From assembly GCF_001522545.3 (NCBI RefSeq), contig NC_031770.1, positions 22,300,153-22,364,152 of the forward strand: a stretch of 64,000 nt of DNA. Direction: 5' to 3'. Position numbers and translations under genes: made by a program. The DNA is from Parus major. Taxonomy: Eukaryota > Chordata > Aves > Passeriformes > Paridae. Numbering within the stretch: position 1 is the stretch's first letter; every line of letters begins with the position of its first letter. The notes beneath the pieces are model-generated. The model searched no databases. It worked only from the letters and a program-made list of their open reading frames with translations, and had not been told where the DNA came from. Shown piece after piece: positions 1 through 14,200 of the stretch.

Positions 1-3000
1 GTAGACAGAAATATCCCAGACTCCTTAAAACAGTCATGTTACCACTGAACATAAACAGTTCTGAATGCAGTAAGGAACAGTATAATTTCTGTAAGCAGGA
101 CAGGACTTCGCTGGAGCAAACAATAATTGAACTTAAATTGCTTCAAATCAGCCTGATTGCCATTTATGGCAGTGATGAAATCCAACAAGTGGGTTATTTA
201 TTATAGTTTTGGCATCTGGGTGTTCAACATCTCTTTAAAAAAAGCATTGTAGGTGCTGCATGGTTTCAACAATGGTTCTTGGCCCTTTCTTTTAAAACGT
301 GGCTGAACTTGACTAGAAAGTCAAACTCATTCCCATATCCTCAGAGTAGCCCATCCTATTTCATTGCAGAATTGTTTGCAAGACTAGCACTTCCATTAGC
401 TGTCTTTGCAAATAAATGTGGCATTTAGCCAGTGAGCTGCTGACCAAGGGTCTCTCCCACACCAGAGTATATTGCACTGGAGACTGAGGAGTCTGAATGA
501 CAGCTGCCTTCACTGACACATCACTCAAGTTGCTTCATTGTCCCTCTTTGTCAAGCAATTCCTACAGCAGGGATGCCCAAAAGAGTCTATAAAAAGAATT
601 CTCCTTTTTTCCCAGAGGTACCTGTCTGGATTCTCCTATATCTGCTCATGTTTTGTTTTTTTTAATCAATGCTGCCTGTGGCAACCTTCCCAGCAGGCAA
701 TTCCTTAAAGATGAATGCTTCCAAATTTCAAATAATTACGAGTATGCAATGTGAATCTAAAACAATTTTTGAATCTTGTCTGAAGAGTTAGATTACTACC
801 AGGAAAGCAGATACTAAAGTCTATATGCAGGTTTTTAAAGTACTATTATTTAATGTCTCAATGAGCTATAAAACTCTGCTAAAGCAAATCCCCCGGAGGG
901 GTACATCCTACCAAACAGAATAAGTATTTTTCAAGCAGTGACTGCTACCAATTGATTCACCATCATCTTCATTATTAAATAAACATCTGGGAAAGCCACC
1001 TATATTTTTAAGAGACACTTGTGCCTATCCAAGGCTTGAATTCATTCAGTTTTCTGCAAGTTCGCTATGAAGGTATAGGTTTCAGGTAAAGCTTGTTTCT
1101 TCAGTGACAAGCAGCACAACTCTTCTAAATAACATAACTGCCTTTGTTCTTGAATACACTATTTAGAAAGCTGATGCACAACTTCAAATAGAAAAACAGC
1201 AATTAAATTATCACACATGATTTTACAGGAGAAATAAACAGTAAGCACACTGAAAATATTAACTTAACTGAATATTGTGTAGCACTATTAGTTTTTAAAA
1301 TGAAGACAGATGAAAAACGCAACCCAGTCCAACACAACAATCTGTTTACATTTATCAATTACCTGAACTATAGAACTGACGTTTGGACACCAAGCCTTTA
1401 AAGTCATATTTTAACATTTTTTTGGGGACTCTCTTGCCACATATAAGGATGTTTTTGGAGCTCTCATTTTTGAGATCAGCCTTTCAATTTGTGCAAGACA
1501 CTTGGTGAATTCCACCCACGTACAGATTTTAGTCTGCCCACTGATATGGTAGTGAAATTAGAAACAAATGAATATATGGAGCTCTTTTGGCATACCTACT
1601 ATTCGGCAAATCCTATAGTTTCCTTCGCATCTCCATTCTTGCCATGCAAGATAGCTCAATCAAATTATATAATTCCTGTTTAAGTGAATTCAGTGCTCTT
1701 GTAAACATCAGGATCTTAAGAACTTGCTATGCATAGATCTCAAGCTTCAATGGACCCTTTTGTTTGCAAGCTTTGACGTTAACCATCTGCAATGCAGTAA
1801 ACTAGTAGCAGTTTGCTTTTACTTCAATGCAAAAATGCACCTAAAAGTAAAAAGAAAAATCTATGCAATTTGAAAGAGAAAATACGAAGACTGTCAAATG
1901 CTTTCATATCATATATTTGACAAACAATCTCCTGTTACAGCAATAATAAGCAGAACTTGTGTATACACGAAGATGTCTTTATCATTCTCTGACACTTGCT
2001 TAAGGATACTGGAATTTTAACACTTCATGCTTAGATAAAACACTTTGAATCTATGTGGTGTTTCCTCCTGGAATGATTCAGCAGTATACCAACTTGCCTT
2101 TTGGTTTCCTCCATTATTAGAATAACCAAAGCTGCAACTGTTGTGCCTGTGCTGGATGCCTCCATACAGAGGTTCATTCTCAGTGCAGTAAGTGCTCTGT
2201 AGCACCAATACGGCAAACACACCCAACATTCATGTTATTTCACAGAAAGAGTCCTCTCTAAATGTGTGATCACTTTAAGGGATCTTACCACTATTTGGGA
2301 AGTATTTACTGCATAGCATCAAAGGGAGAAGCTAGGCCTTCCTGTACCCATGAGAATGGTGCAAATCCACAGGGAAATCCTGACACCAACAAAACCAGCA
2401 CAAAACCCTCACTGATTTCAAGGGAAGCAGAAATATCCCTGGACTGACTCTGGACAGTCTGTACAATGCAGGATACAGTCCAAATTTGGTGTGCATTTTG
2501 TTAGATACACTTTCACCTCCAAGTAGAAGCTATTAGTCAGTCTCAAAGCTTCATCTGCACAGTTTCAGTTAATTGCTGGGAACTCAGGCTGGAGATCTGC
2601 ATAGTAAAAATAACCTACAATAAGATATCCATGAAGAGAAATCTCTTTTGAGGACCACCAAGAAACAACTCATAATGCTAGTGGCCACCAGCCTACAAAC
2701 TGAATTCATGACCTACTATGTTTTGGTTTTTTATTTTACTTTAAATGCAGAACCCATATTTTATCAGAAAGCCTGAGGAAACTTTTAATTATTCTAGGCA
2801 GTGACTCCTCCTCACCCTGTAGTCTCCTGGACAGAAAGAAAAGCAGAACATGCAGCAGGTATCAGCCTTTGCCAGTGTTTATTTGAATTACACACAAGTC
2901 TGCCTACTTGGGAGGCTTTAAAATAATAAATTTGTTCTGTTTCTCAGATATCAAATCATTGGATTTTGGTGATACAGCTCAGCAAACACTTTTTTAAAAA

Positions 3001-6000
3001 GAAAAGTCTCATTTATATTCTGTTAATCTCTCCTACAACCCTTCAGAAGAAATATTACTTTAATTTTGTACCTTCGCCAATTCTTCAAAAGCCTATGGTA
3101 GCTCATAGAGAGTGGATGAAACCATTAGTGGCAAACTCCCATAGGGAAAGTTCTCCCTCAGTCTTTGTCATGTAAGAGTCCTGCACTGCAGCGTGATTGT
3201 CCAATTACTGTGAGATCTCTATCCTTACTGCAAACAGAGCAAACAAGTTTATTAACAGCCATTACTCATTTTCTATAGTAGCTGTGAACAGGCAAAGCAC
3301 TGCTTGCCAAATGTGAGCAGCAGTAATAGTTTGTATCTACACAGAGTTCATATCAAGTACAGTGAACAGTGTGCATCACAGGTGAAGAGCAGTAGGTGGG
3401 CTTACCTTGACTGTTAAAAATCCCAGCAATTTCAAATTATGGTGGCAATGCAGACATTACACAAATAAATTCCCAATAATTATGTAATTTATACCCAAGA
3501 AGGATTAGGGTGCCTTATTACTGCACTTCTTTTTACACTCCAGAGTAACAGATTTTTTTTTCTCTATCGTAGAGATTTAAAGAGCCTTTCAAAGCTTTGA
3601 TATAACCAGCAAATTGAACTGTACAGTATAGTGGGTAACTGCAGCATGCACTAATTAAGCTGACATTGAAAGCAGTGAAATCTTTTGTCTCCGTCAGTGA
3701 GAGAGGGAATGGCTAACCAGTCCAGAACTTTCATATATTCAGATGACAACTGAGCTGGAAACATCACAGATCCATACTCAGCTTTAAGCATCACCACAGC
3801 TAAAAAAAAAAATAAAAAATCAGTATATCAGGGAGACTTATTTTTAAACTTTAAAACAAGTTATTCTGCAATTAAAGATATGCACTAATTCTGCAATTAA
3901 ATAACCAAGTTTTTGGCAAGAAGTTGAAGCATTCAGATATTGGCAAGCAGGTGCAATATTTAGAGGTTATAAATAACTCCACAGCCTACAGAGAGCTTTC
4001 CTTGACTCCAGCTGCCAGTCCCCACTGTGACTGTGTATTTAACACCAAATCATTCTACTTAGGAATACCACAGGAGTTGCAGAGGGCAAAGACATACAGG
4101 GAGACGTGCCTTACATTCAACTTTATGTATCAACAGAAGGAAGAAGAGCAGTTTCCAAGATTCACAGTCAGTATCCTCAAAGACTACATTAAAACCTGCT
4201 CAAGAATGAAAACTTAATGTTCTTTAAGTGTTTTAAAGCACATCATCTAGCTTTCTAGGCACACAAGCTTTCCATGACACAACTGGTTTTATGCATGTTA
4301 TTTTAACTACTGATTTGGGATCTGATCCATGCACTTGTACAGACAGGACAAGATACCTAATCCTATATTTCACCGTGTTAAAGTCTGCAGACAATGGTTT
4401 CTGCATACTTTGGCAATTATCTTAACTTCCAGTAAAATTCTCCTTTACTCATGAGCACTAGGTTGTTTCAACACTGTGGGGATGACTGTATTTATTTGAA
4501 CTATCCTTTTAAAAAATCTTTTTTCATTTTTAAGATACCACCTTGAAAACACAGTAGGGAAAAGATGTCTTTTGATTTTGAAACAGAAATGTTGAAGCAT
4601 TAACATTTTTAAAGTTTAAAACCAGTGAGAAACTAGATATTTAAAAGTCATTTATTCTACCTGATGCACTATCTACAACATACTGGACAACTTCCTTCTT
4701 TGAGAATATCAAAGGGTAAAAATGTACCAGAACAGACAACCCTAAACTCTACAGGACAGGAAAATATGCATAAGCATGTCCTTTGTCTTCTTGTCTCTCA
4801 GTTCCAGGTGCTCAGTATTTCCCATCACAGAGTGCTGGCAAAAAGGTAGCTGTCTTGAACTATAGGACAAATACAAAACAAATCCCCTGGAAAATACCTG
4901 ATCCTCTTGAAGCTAACTGATGGGCTGTTCATAGCTCTGAAAATGAGATTCTCTGTTCATAGTTCAAAAGTAGGCTTGTCCAGCACTCCTGGCTCTAATC
5001 CCCAGACAGACCCTCTTCCCCAGGCACAGAACCTCAGAGGAGGTCTCCCTACAGCTTTGGAAAGCAGCTGTTGAGACCCTTTCCACAGAGGGGTGGGCAG
5101 CAGGTGTGAGCCACAGATCTGGATGTGCCATTCAAATTTCTACCAGGCTCTGGGTGATTCATGCTGAATCCCTCCCTCCACCTGCCATGGAGAAGTGGAG
5201 TTCTTTTTCACTGCGTGGCCTCTCCTTCCCTCATGCAAATTTTTGAAGGCTTGGTAACTTAACTGCTCCTGAGGATACCTGCCATGTAAAGAAGTTTAAC
5301 CTATCATACTTCCTTTTTGCCCTGCAATTATCTCCAAATGATAGGTTGCAAAACGGCAATTTGCTGTTACTACTGACAGAGTAACTAAGCTCATAGGAAG
5401 AAATTTAGGGAGAAAATCCGCTATCTCCTATTTCAGATCATCCATCAGCCTATTCAGAGACACCACAACAGAAGGGCACTTCAAGACCCAAACAGAAAGG
5501 GTGAACCTTTCACCATTTGTTATACTACAAGCCCCTAAACACACAAAGGCACATTACTCTGAGCCCAGAGGCAGGGATGTCATCCTGACTACACAGATCA
5601 GCAGCACAGCTACAGTTGCTAGTGTTACACGCAATTATGTTTGTGTTAACTTGTGCCAAACATTGGCTATTTGGGAATTTAAGGAGGCAAGCTTTCCAAT
5701 TCAAGCACTGACAAAAACCACTTCTGATCTTAGTTACATTTCCTTAATGGTATTTTATCAAGCCTTTCAGCATCTTTCTTGTCTTGATATACTTAACAAG
5801 CTAACTCCCAAGATTATTTATTGCACTACTAAAAATCAGAAGCCCAAAGAACAGAAAGTACATGTCAAACTGGTTGAGACCATAAGAAGCACAGATGAAA
5901 ATGCACTCAAGTAATTACTTTACCTCTACAGGTCAGGAAGTCCATTTTCCTTTCTTAAATATCTATTTTAGTCCTCACCAAAAACTAATAGGCAATTGAA

Positions 6001-6993
6001 CAATACTGTCAAGAGTTTAAGACAGAAAAAAAAGATGTTAAGTTTTTGTAGGCTATTCATCATTCTAGAATTATTGCATGTGGTCACAATGATCTCTTGT
6101 GCTCACACTCACATATAACATTAGTGTCAGACTTGGCTTTTCCCAGAAAAGTCCCAAACAAAGGGAAAAAAATCCCTGGCAACATGCTTTTTGACATATA
6201 AGGAATTGTTTCCAGGAGGAAAGTTTCACAATCAACAGTGAAAGTAGGGAGAAAGTACCAGGATGAGGAAGAAACAAATGCAAATAAATTTACATTTTTA
6301 TCTATAGATCTACTTTCCATAATATCATTCTAGCCAAGAATGTGATAAACCCACAGCAGACAGTAATCCATAATTTAAAGCAATCCACTGAGACCTTGCA
6401 CAAAGACCACCTTTCCTCATATCAGGCAAATAATCTTCAACAGTAACAAGGCCAGTAAACTAATCTAAATGGCAGACAATTTCTTGCAAATCATAACTCA
6501 GATACCATTTTTGGATGTCACTAAAACATCACTGACATAAATTTAACTTGTTCATATAGAAGTGTGTGTGTGTGTGCAAAATACAGCTCTCCTAGTCCAC
6601 CCCTTAAGCATGCAAGAAAATCAGGGATTGCCTTATGTCAGACTCTTGTCTGTCAAGAATTAGGTTATTAAATACAAAGCAGAGTCTAGAACTTCAAGCA
6701 TGGTAGTTGAAAACAATCTTATCTTTATCACTACATTTTTTATTTGCCTCTGGCAGCATTCTTCAACTTCATTTTCTTTATTCTAGATAAAATACTGTTT
6801 ACAGTGAAATCTACGTTTCATATGCTACTTCTACCTGCCTTCTTGAAAAGTTTCTACTCTTGTGGAGACTAACCTATAGTAAACATGCATCAAGTTTTAG
6901 CACAATACATCACCAACACACTTGTCTCCAAACTATTTTGGGATATTTGAGAATGACAAGATTCAAGGTGGAAAGACACAGAAAAAGCCATGG

Positions 6994-7434
6994 AGTCACA
7001 GAATTGTTTGGGTTGTAAGAGGCCTTTAAAGATAATCTAGTTTCAATGCCCCTGACATCTAGGGCCAACTCTCACTAGACCAGGTTAATCAGTACTCCAT
7101 CCAACCTGGCCTTGAATATTTCCATGGACAGGGCATCCACAGCTTCTCTGGGCAACATATTCCAATGCCTCACCACCACCTGACTAAAGAATTGCTTCTT
7201 AGAATCCAATCTAAATCCTTCTTCTTTCACTTTAAAACCATTTCCCTTTGTCTATCACTATCTGCCTGCATAAAAAGGTCTCTTCTCCCTCTTTTTTATA
7301 ATCCCCCTTTAGGTACTGGAAGGTTGCAATGAGGTCTCCCTGGAGTCTTCACTTCCCCAGGCTGAACCAAACTCTCTCAAACCATCTGTATAGGTGAGGT
7401 ACTCCAGCCCTCTGAACATCATTAATGTGCTCCT
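6994..7434 (-). repeat. CR1 LINE fragment (3' part)
   Basis: Read on the plus strand it starts TCACAGAATTG and contains ATCCAACCTGGCCTTGAATA, then GGGCATCCACAGCTTCTCTG, and ends near CTCCAGCCCTCTGAACATC. These are the complement of the CR1 3' region. CR1 is the dominant avian non-LTR retrotransposon. It is 5'-truncated and diverged, in the same orientation as HHAT. Confidence 0.9.
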
Positions 7435-9283
7435 ACACATTTCAAATCAGCCTATGACCAGAAATAACTAGGGGGTTTATGTCATGCTGCTACCACAGCA
7501 TCACAAAACATATCTATCCAATGTGTCCAATGTTTTTGTTGCAGAATCACACACCATAGCAGTATAAAAAAGACCAAAATGGAAGCGTGATTATTTTTCC
7601 ATTAACAGCCGCTGAGCTAACTGCTGTCCTAATTTACAAACTGACAAGTTCCTCTGTGAAATAGATTGCCAAGATAATTTACCAATATGTCAAAACTGAT
7701 ACGGGATTTTGTTATGTACTATCTTTTATTCCTGTAGTTTTCAAACCATTACTCCTCCACTAGGATATTTTTCCATATTGAAGTTTCAATTTGCAAGGTT
7801 CAGCAGTAGCACAACTTCTTCTAGTTGTCCTACGCAATTCATCCCCCACACCTGAGAAGTTGTATGACAAACATCAGCCTTGACTAATTCTTTAAAAGTG
7901 TAAGTCTCCAACAACTTTGGTTGTCTCCCACAATTCATTACCTTGGTAACAAAAACTAAGTTTCAATTCATCATGGTTTAAGGTAACGCAGACATTAAAA
8001 ACAAAGATCATGTGCCACTAAACTGCTATCATCTCTGGAAATCAGGAGCTCACAGACTCCTTTTCACAGCTATAATAAAGCTTTTGAATAGCAGTGTATT
8101 TATCATGCATTTATTAACTATGCAGCTGCATATTTAGCAAGCAAACAATATCCTGGTAAAATGAAACCAGAGTAACACATTCAACACCTGTATTTGTCTT
8201 CAGACAGCAAACATGATTGATAATTTTTTGACTCTAGAGATTGTCCTGATTAAACATGAATTAGGGAGAACCTATTGTAGGCTTGGTAACTTTTTTAATT
8301 AAAGTCTTTTATTTTTAGGTTTGAATGGACATGACTTGATTCATTGTTTAGTACCCTAAATAGAACAGCAGACTACTTGTTTTTTAACACTGGTTTTGCT
8401 TTTCAGCTCTAGAAGAACTTTAGAGACACTGTGTTATCTTTCTTACCTTCCTGACTGAAAGCTCTTCCACGTGCTGTATCACAGTGAATTATGTCAGCAC
8501 ATACTGACTAGAAGTGACACTGGTCTGGATAGATTGGATCAAAGGCTTTGTTGTTATGCTCAAAGGACACCAGGTGGTGGTGGTAAGGCTCCTTAGCAGC
8601 ACATTTGCATTCCTTACATTGTGACATTCACTTTGTCTTTCTCTCCAGGCTACCTTCTCTCCTTCAAAATGTGCACTGCTAAAAGCTTTGAGACAAAAAT
8701 AGTAATACTGAGCCTTGGAAAGTCCAGCCAACACGTTTCTGACAGTATTCTCAAGTGGATACCAGCTAGAAGGGGAAGAGTAAGCCAAGCATACACAAGC
8801 ACTTTTCTGAGCAGTGTCCCTGATGCCAGACAGAAGGCTAAGAGGGGTGTCACTGCAAGTCATCTGGATCATTCCAATCCTCTACATTTCCCAACCTGGC
8901 CCTAGGAAGTCTTTATTAAGCTTTACCAGAGTACCATTTAATGAAAACAGTCTGGTATAAATCTCACCAGCTTAAAATTAGACATGGCACTATTAATATT
9001 TAAATGTGACACACTGATAAAGTTGTCAGGAATATTCCTTAAAGTCTTGTATTCACAAACTATCAAAATGCATTTAGAACTTTAGGGAAACACAGTGTCA
9101 TGGTTAATGAGGCTGCAGAACATGAGCCATTTACTTTCCCCTTTTTTCCCTTGTTTTATGCTAAACCCATAATTCGCAAACTTTCTGTCCTATTCAGTCA
9201 TATAGTTCAGAAAAAAAAGCTATCCCTACTTCTAACACAACATTCCTATACAACATACCAATGCACCACACCAGACAGCAAAG

Positions 9284-9318
9284 CTCTTCAAACACTACTC
9301 TAGGTAGTGTTTGAAGAG
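9284..9318. repeat. Perfect 15-bp hairpin
   Basis: CTCTTCAAACACTAC (9,284-9,298) pairs with GTAGTGTTTGAAGAG (9,304-9,318) around the loop TCTAG. It lies in an HHAT intron and no gene context was found. Confidence 0.9.
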
Positions 9319-11089
9319 TTTAACTGTAAAGGCATAAGAACATCATAATTCAGGACATTCACAAAGCTCCTCAGATAATTGAGAATGACTCATAACTCAG
9401 GAGCTACAGAAAAATCTACTACTAAAGAGCTTTGAGAGCAAGAAATCAAGTCAGGTATATAATAATTGACTTTTTTCAACATTCAAAGCAAACAAATTCA
9501 ATCTGTGAAATAATTTTATTACTTCTGGCAATGAATGCTTGATATAAATTAAGTAATTGGACAAATGATAAATATCAGCACCTGACACTTTCTTCTATAA
9601 AGAAAAGTTCTCTACTTGGATATTAGTTTCAATTTTCATACAAGAGTTATGAATACTTTAAGGAATGCCCAGTTTTTTTACTGTGATACACCACATACAT
9701 TTGCAGGTACAGAGCACCTTCTCATGGCCTGTTACAACTACCTGACAAAGCAGCATCATTAGAGTTTGTGCTGAAGTTGACTTTCACTTGGCACCTCCAG
9801 TGCAATACACAAACTCCCTAGAATAAGAACTGCCAAAGGGAAGAAACTGCTGCTGTTTGCAACTCTGCCTAGAAGGGCCAGCAGGCCAAGAGATGTTGTT
9901 CTCATGAGAGGGCCTGGTAAAAATTACAGATTTCCATATTAACTCAGTAGGTCATAAGTTCAGTGCAAAATCTGAAGAAGCATTTACACTAAAGCAGTTG
10001 TTAGTAGCTCAAATAACATTTAATAATTCATCTGTTTTCTGCACTCTTTTCCTGTTTCATTTTTTTGAATACTTCAGATCTACTTGCCAACTGTTATAAA
10101 CCACAGCCTTCTTGTTACAACTCACTTCAAGCTGAAAACAAAATTAAAATCTCATCCAATAAAACTCTGATAACATCAGGCCTACTGTTTTTATAACTAA
10201 AATTAAAAGCTTTATTCATACTGCAAAGCAGTCAGAGATAAGATGGAGTGAGCACCATTCTGACAGGCTCTGCACTAACACAACAGGGGAGAACCCTCTG
10301 ACCTAAAAGACTGACAAGTCTAAATCATTAGGGGGATGTTTTTAGGAGTCTGAGGCACAGAATCCTACAGCCTGAAGGAATATTGGATAGTGCAGAAGAA
10401 AGGAGAGAAGTAAAGTGAATCCACTCTTATTACACAGAAGGTAAACTTTAAGCAGAATCCACCTTGGAGACAGTTTTCAGTGAAAATATTTCAGTGAAGA
10501 CTGATTTAAAGCAAACATAAGATACAAAATTCATAGGTTTTTGAAGAAATACTGTGCTGAAACTCCCTTAAAAGCAAAGCAGAACCAGAAGTTCATCCTA
10601 CTTTATAAACAAGTACCATTTTCATAGTACTTTTAACATGCTGAAGACTTCCTCTACCATATGACTTTACATGTTAAAATTTTATAACTGCAGCTTTCCT
10701 CATGGGATTAATCAAGCATTTATTTTCAGTCTCTGGAAGGATTTCAAGCTGAAATATGTGGTATAGACCCAGACTGAAAAAAAAAAATAATTAATAGGTA
10801 ACTGGAAAAAATAAATGCTATGTTAGCTAGATAGGCTGAGTGTAACTCTAGTAATTAAAAGATGAAACTGCTGAAACAGATACTTGCCCTTATCCCTTTA
10901 CAGTGTGAAAAAAAGTAACCATCAAGTTGAAGTCCATTTAAAAAGCACTAAAGATAAATAATGGGAGTGAGAAAAAGCACAAGGACAGGAAAGCAAACAT
11001 GTATGTGAGCATATACATATAACACATGCATGCTCATACTGGCTGCCATGTATCAGTAATAAACCACCTGAAAAGCAAAAATGACTAAC

Positions 11090-11240
11090 CTCCACATTTT
11101 GGTGAAACTGTGCATCAGGCTCACACAGCAAGGTAGAGCTGGAGGTTTGAGTCCATCCATTTGAAGGAGGAGGCCAGGAACACCATACAGAACCAGATAT
11201 TTCACATAAAAGAAAAGTACTTGAGCTAAAGCCAGGCCAC
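11090..11240 (-). CDS. HHAT: HHAT exon 8 (last coding exon visible)
   Basis: 151 bases: two bases finishing a Gly codon, 49 codons, and two bases (AG) of the next codon. The acceptor is TTTCTTTTAG and the donor is TGGAG|GTTAGT. The product runs from GLALAQVLFFYVKYLV through DGLKPPALPCCVS to MHSFTKMW. The second Cys of PCCVS is residue 324 by my count, matching the haem-ligating cysteine of human HHAT. A Cys replaces the human Arg just before it. The next exon should begin with the YFD stretch carrying catalytic Asp339, but it is not in the window. Confidence 0.97.
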
Positions 11241-14200
11241 CTAAAAGAAAAAAAACCAACAAGACATACCTTAAACAAGTCCTGAAACATTTTAAAAACC
11301 TATTAATACTGATTAGCTCCAAACAGCAATTATTCCAAGATCTAAGGCAAAAACAATTGCTTGCTGGGATACACAATATTTGTTCTCTTCACAAGAGACA
11401 CAGCACACAAGCCCAAGTATTTATGACATTAGTCACACATACAAAATGGTACCATCATTCCAGCATGAGGACACAAATATGCATCTGTAGTTCCACTCTC
11501 AAAAATCTCTGGATTGTGGATGTTGACTGCTATGAAAAAAAAATAATTGACTTATGTTGAGCTAAAAATCAGAAGATATCAAGATAAGCAATGAACATTT
11601 ACCACAGGGACAGTAAATTTATCTTTGCAAAAAATCCCCAACCAACCACTCTACACATGTTGCTCCAGAACAGCCATAGACAATGGTTATAGCTGCACAT
11701 TATCCCAACATCCCCATAAACATTCCATGCCCTGTCAGATTACTTGAGTCCCCAGAAAATACCCCCTGCAAGATCCCCTTCTGCTGCATCCAAGGCATAG
11801 AAAACTGGAACTCCACTTGGTATAATGCTTAAAGCATATTTCAGTTTTTAAATCCACAGACAAAGGTCTCCTTAAGGTCCTGTAGCTGCCTTATTTCCAA
11901 AGGAGAAATTTTGTCAGTGTGCTTGCTCACAGCCTCAGGTTATGACACAAACTCCAGTATCTTACACAGATCTGAGATGAAAATCATACATATTATCATT
12001 ATTATTATTATAATTAATGCAAATAGCAACTTTAGAATGCATTATAAAGGAAGATGATTCCTACTAATATTATAAAAGCTTTTTGTTGAACAAAGTGTTA
12101 TTGACCAATAAGTAAAAATATGGTAAAAAACAGAGGCAAACAACTTTACAGAAACTGGTGAGGTCATTCCTGAAGGGCCCAATGACTTCTGGCTTTCCCC
12201 ATCTGACAGCTGACATACAGAAAATCTCACCACAAAGAAGGGAAACTAAAATTATACTTCAGTAGAGAAAAAAATTATAAAATGCAATTGCTACATCTCC
12301 ATCTACTCCAGTGCTCTGCTTTTGCTCAGTTATATTACCTAACTTGACTGAGGGACTTTGGACATTCAACACAATTTTAAAGCCTTCCAGCAGACTGTCC
12401 TTTGTGACAAAGTTTTTTCATCTGACTGCAGGAGTACAATTCAAGGAACATTTAAGTAACCTGTCTTTTTTTTGAGGAGAGAGGGAACATATCTACTGCA
12501 TTCTGCTGACTAATGAATATAATATGGATGACAACCAAAAGTTAAGCATTAAAAATTCATCTACTGTATAACAACCAAGAGTGAAATTCTGGCACTAATA
12601 ATGTAAAACTCCTGCTGGCCTACACATGGCCAGTATTTTGCTACAACAATCCAACATTTTTAGTTTTGATATCATAATCCATGTACACGATAAGAAACAG
12701 TTGCGCCACACAAGATAAAAATTGATGTTAGAACAAAATACTGAGACATGAAGCTTATGTTATTTTACTTCAGGGAAGCAGGCATCGAGTATTCAATAAC
12801 ATTTTTCCCCAGAGGAAAACAAACAATCAGAAGCACAATTTGGATACTAGCCAATTAGCTCCACATTAGATTACTGCTAAATCATCTGTACAGCCAAATT
12901 TCTGCTTTAATTCCCTTCTCATTCAGTGTCTCATTTCTTTTCTGACAAATTTCATTGGAGAGCTGAACACTGACACCCACACAAACCAATTATGAAGATC
13001 ACAGCTGTCTGCACAGTAGTAAAATTCAAAATCCTTTGACTGTGGTTGATGGAAAGGTATTTAGAAACGGGCTTCCACTCTGAGACCCAAAAAATCAGTA
13101 TATTAAATTTTAAATATCATGATGAAAGATCAAGTTCATGGACACAAAGTCACAATATGCAAGTTGTGGAGAAAAGGCATTTTTACCATCTCCAATAATA
13201 CACATTTAGGCTGTTGTTACTGTAACTAACAGGCAGCTCAGTAGCAGGGGCATCTTAAACACAGACATCACATCAACAGTCACACCTAGCACACAGGAGC
13301 AATTCTAAGACTCACAAAACCAGCAACACAAAGGACCGTATCAAAAAACACAGATCAAGTTTTCATTGGTCTTGAACTCATAACAGCAGCAGGAGAGTTC
13401 TGGCCACACAGGGAAAACTAAGAGCAAGATTCACAGCCCCACAATAGCTGGGCTGCACTGGCAACAGGCACAGGCTTTAAACCTTCTTGCATACCTGAGA
13501 CATTCCAGCTACTTTGTGTTGGCTCCATTCTAGCACAAAGCAGTCAGAAGCACACTGCTTCACCTGATTTAGAGGCATGAAATTAACAATCAAATTCATT
13601 AACAATACCACATAATTTCTTCTCTAATGTTTGATATAATAATTCCTCCACACACAAGCATGATTTTAAATTGGAAACAAGCCATATCAAATGTATATCA
13701 TAAAACACCTAAGAGGAAAAAGTACTGCAAAGATGCTATCTTTTCTCCAGAATAAATTAATTCAAAAGATTCAAAGTCAAGGTTATTTTTTTTTAAATAG
13801 AATGTGTTAAGGGATAAAATATCAAGTTGAAGTACCCAATCTTAATCCCATTAATTTCAACAGTCAAGCTGGCAAAGTCCCAGCCTAAAGTAATTTACTT
13901 TTATAGAAGCTGGTATTTTCAATTTATCATCTACCAATCCTTAAAAAATTCTAAGCTTTCCTATGCTTTAAAAATGTATTTATAGACCTGCAAATATTTT
14001 CCTTAACCTTAAGTTTACTGCAAAACTGCATTTCCTAAGTTTTATAGAGCTTTGAAACAAAGATTATGACAAATTAGAATATTCACAAAACTTAATTTTA
14101 GTCTACATATTTGCATAATTCTGACTGGTATTTTTTAACAGAAGTTAACGAATAGAGTATTTTCAAAAGCAAACAACAAAATGTTTGCATCCAGGTATTG

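Larger units (their letters stand above)
1..11089 (-). other. HHAT: HHAT intron 8 (partial); no further exon seen
   Basis: AT-rich, non-coding sequence downstream of exon 8 on the gene strand. I looked for the expected next exon (YFDVGLHNF and the HGG motif) on the minus strand and did not recognise it. The recognisable contents are a CR1 fragment (6,994-7,434), a hairpin (9,284-9,318) and a short TG run (about 6,561-6,576). Short open frames here show no domain I know. Confidence 0.7.

Noticed and set aside
5501..5914. 137-residue plus-strand open frame in the HHAT intron
   Set aside because: No recognisable motif, antisense to HHAT, and AT-rich like its surroundings.
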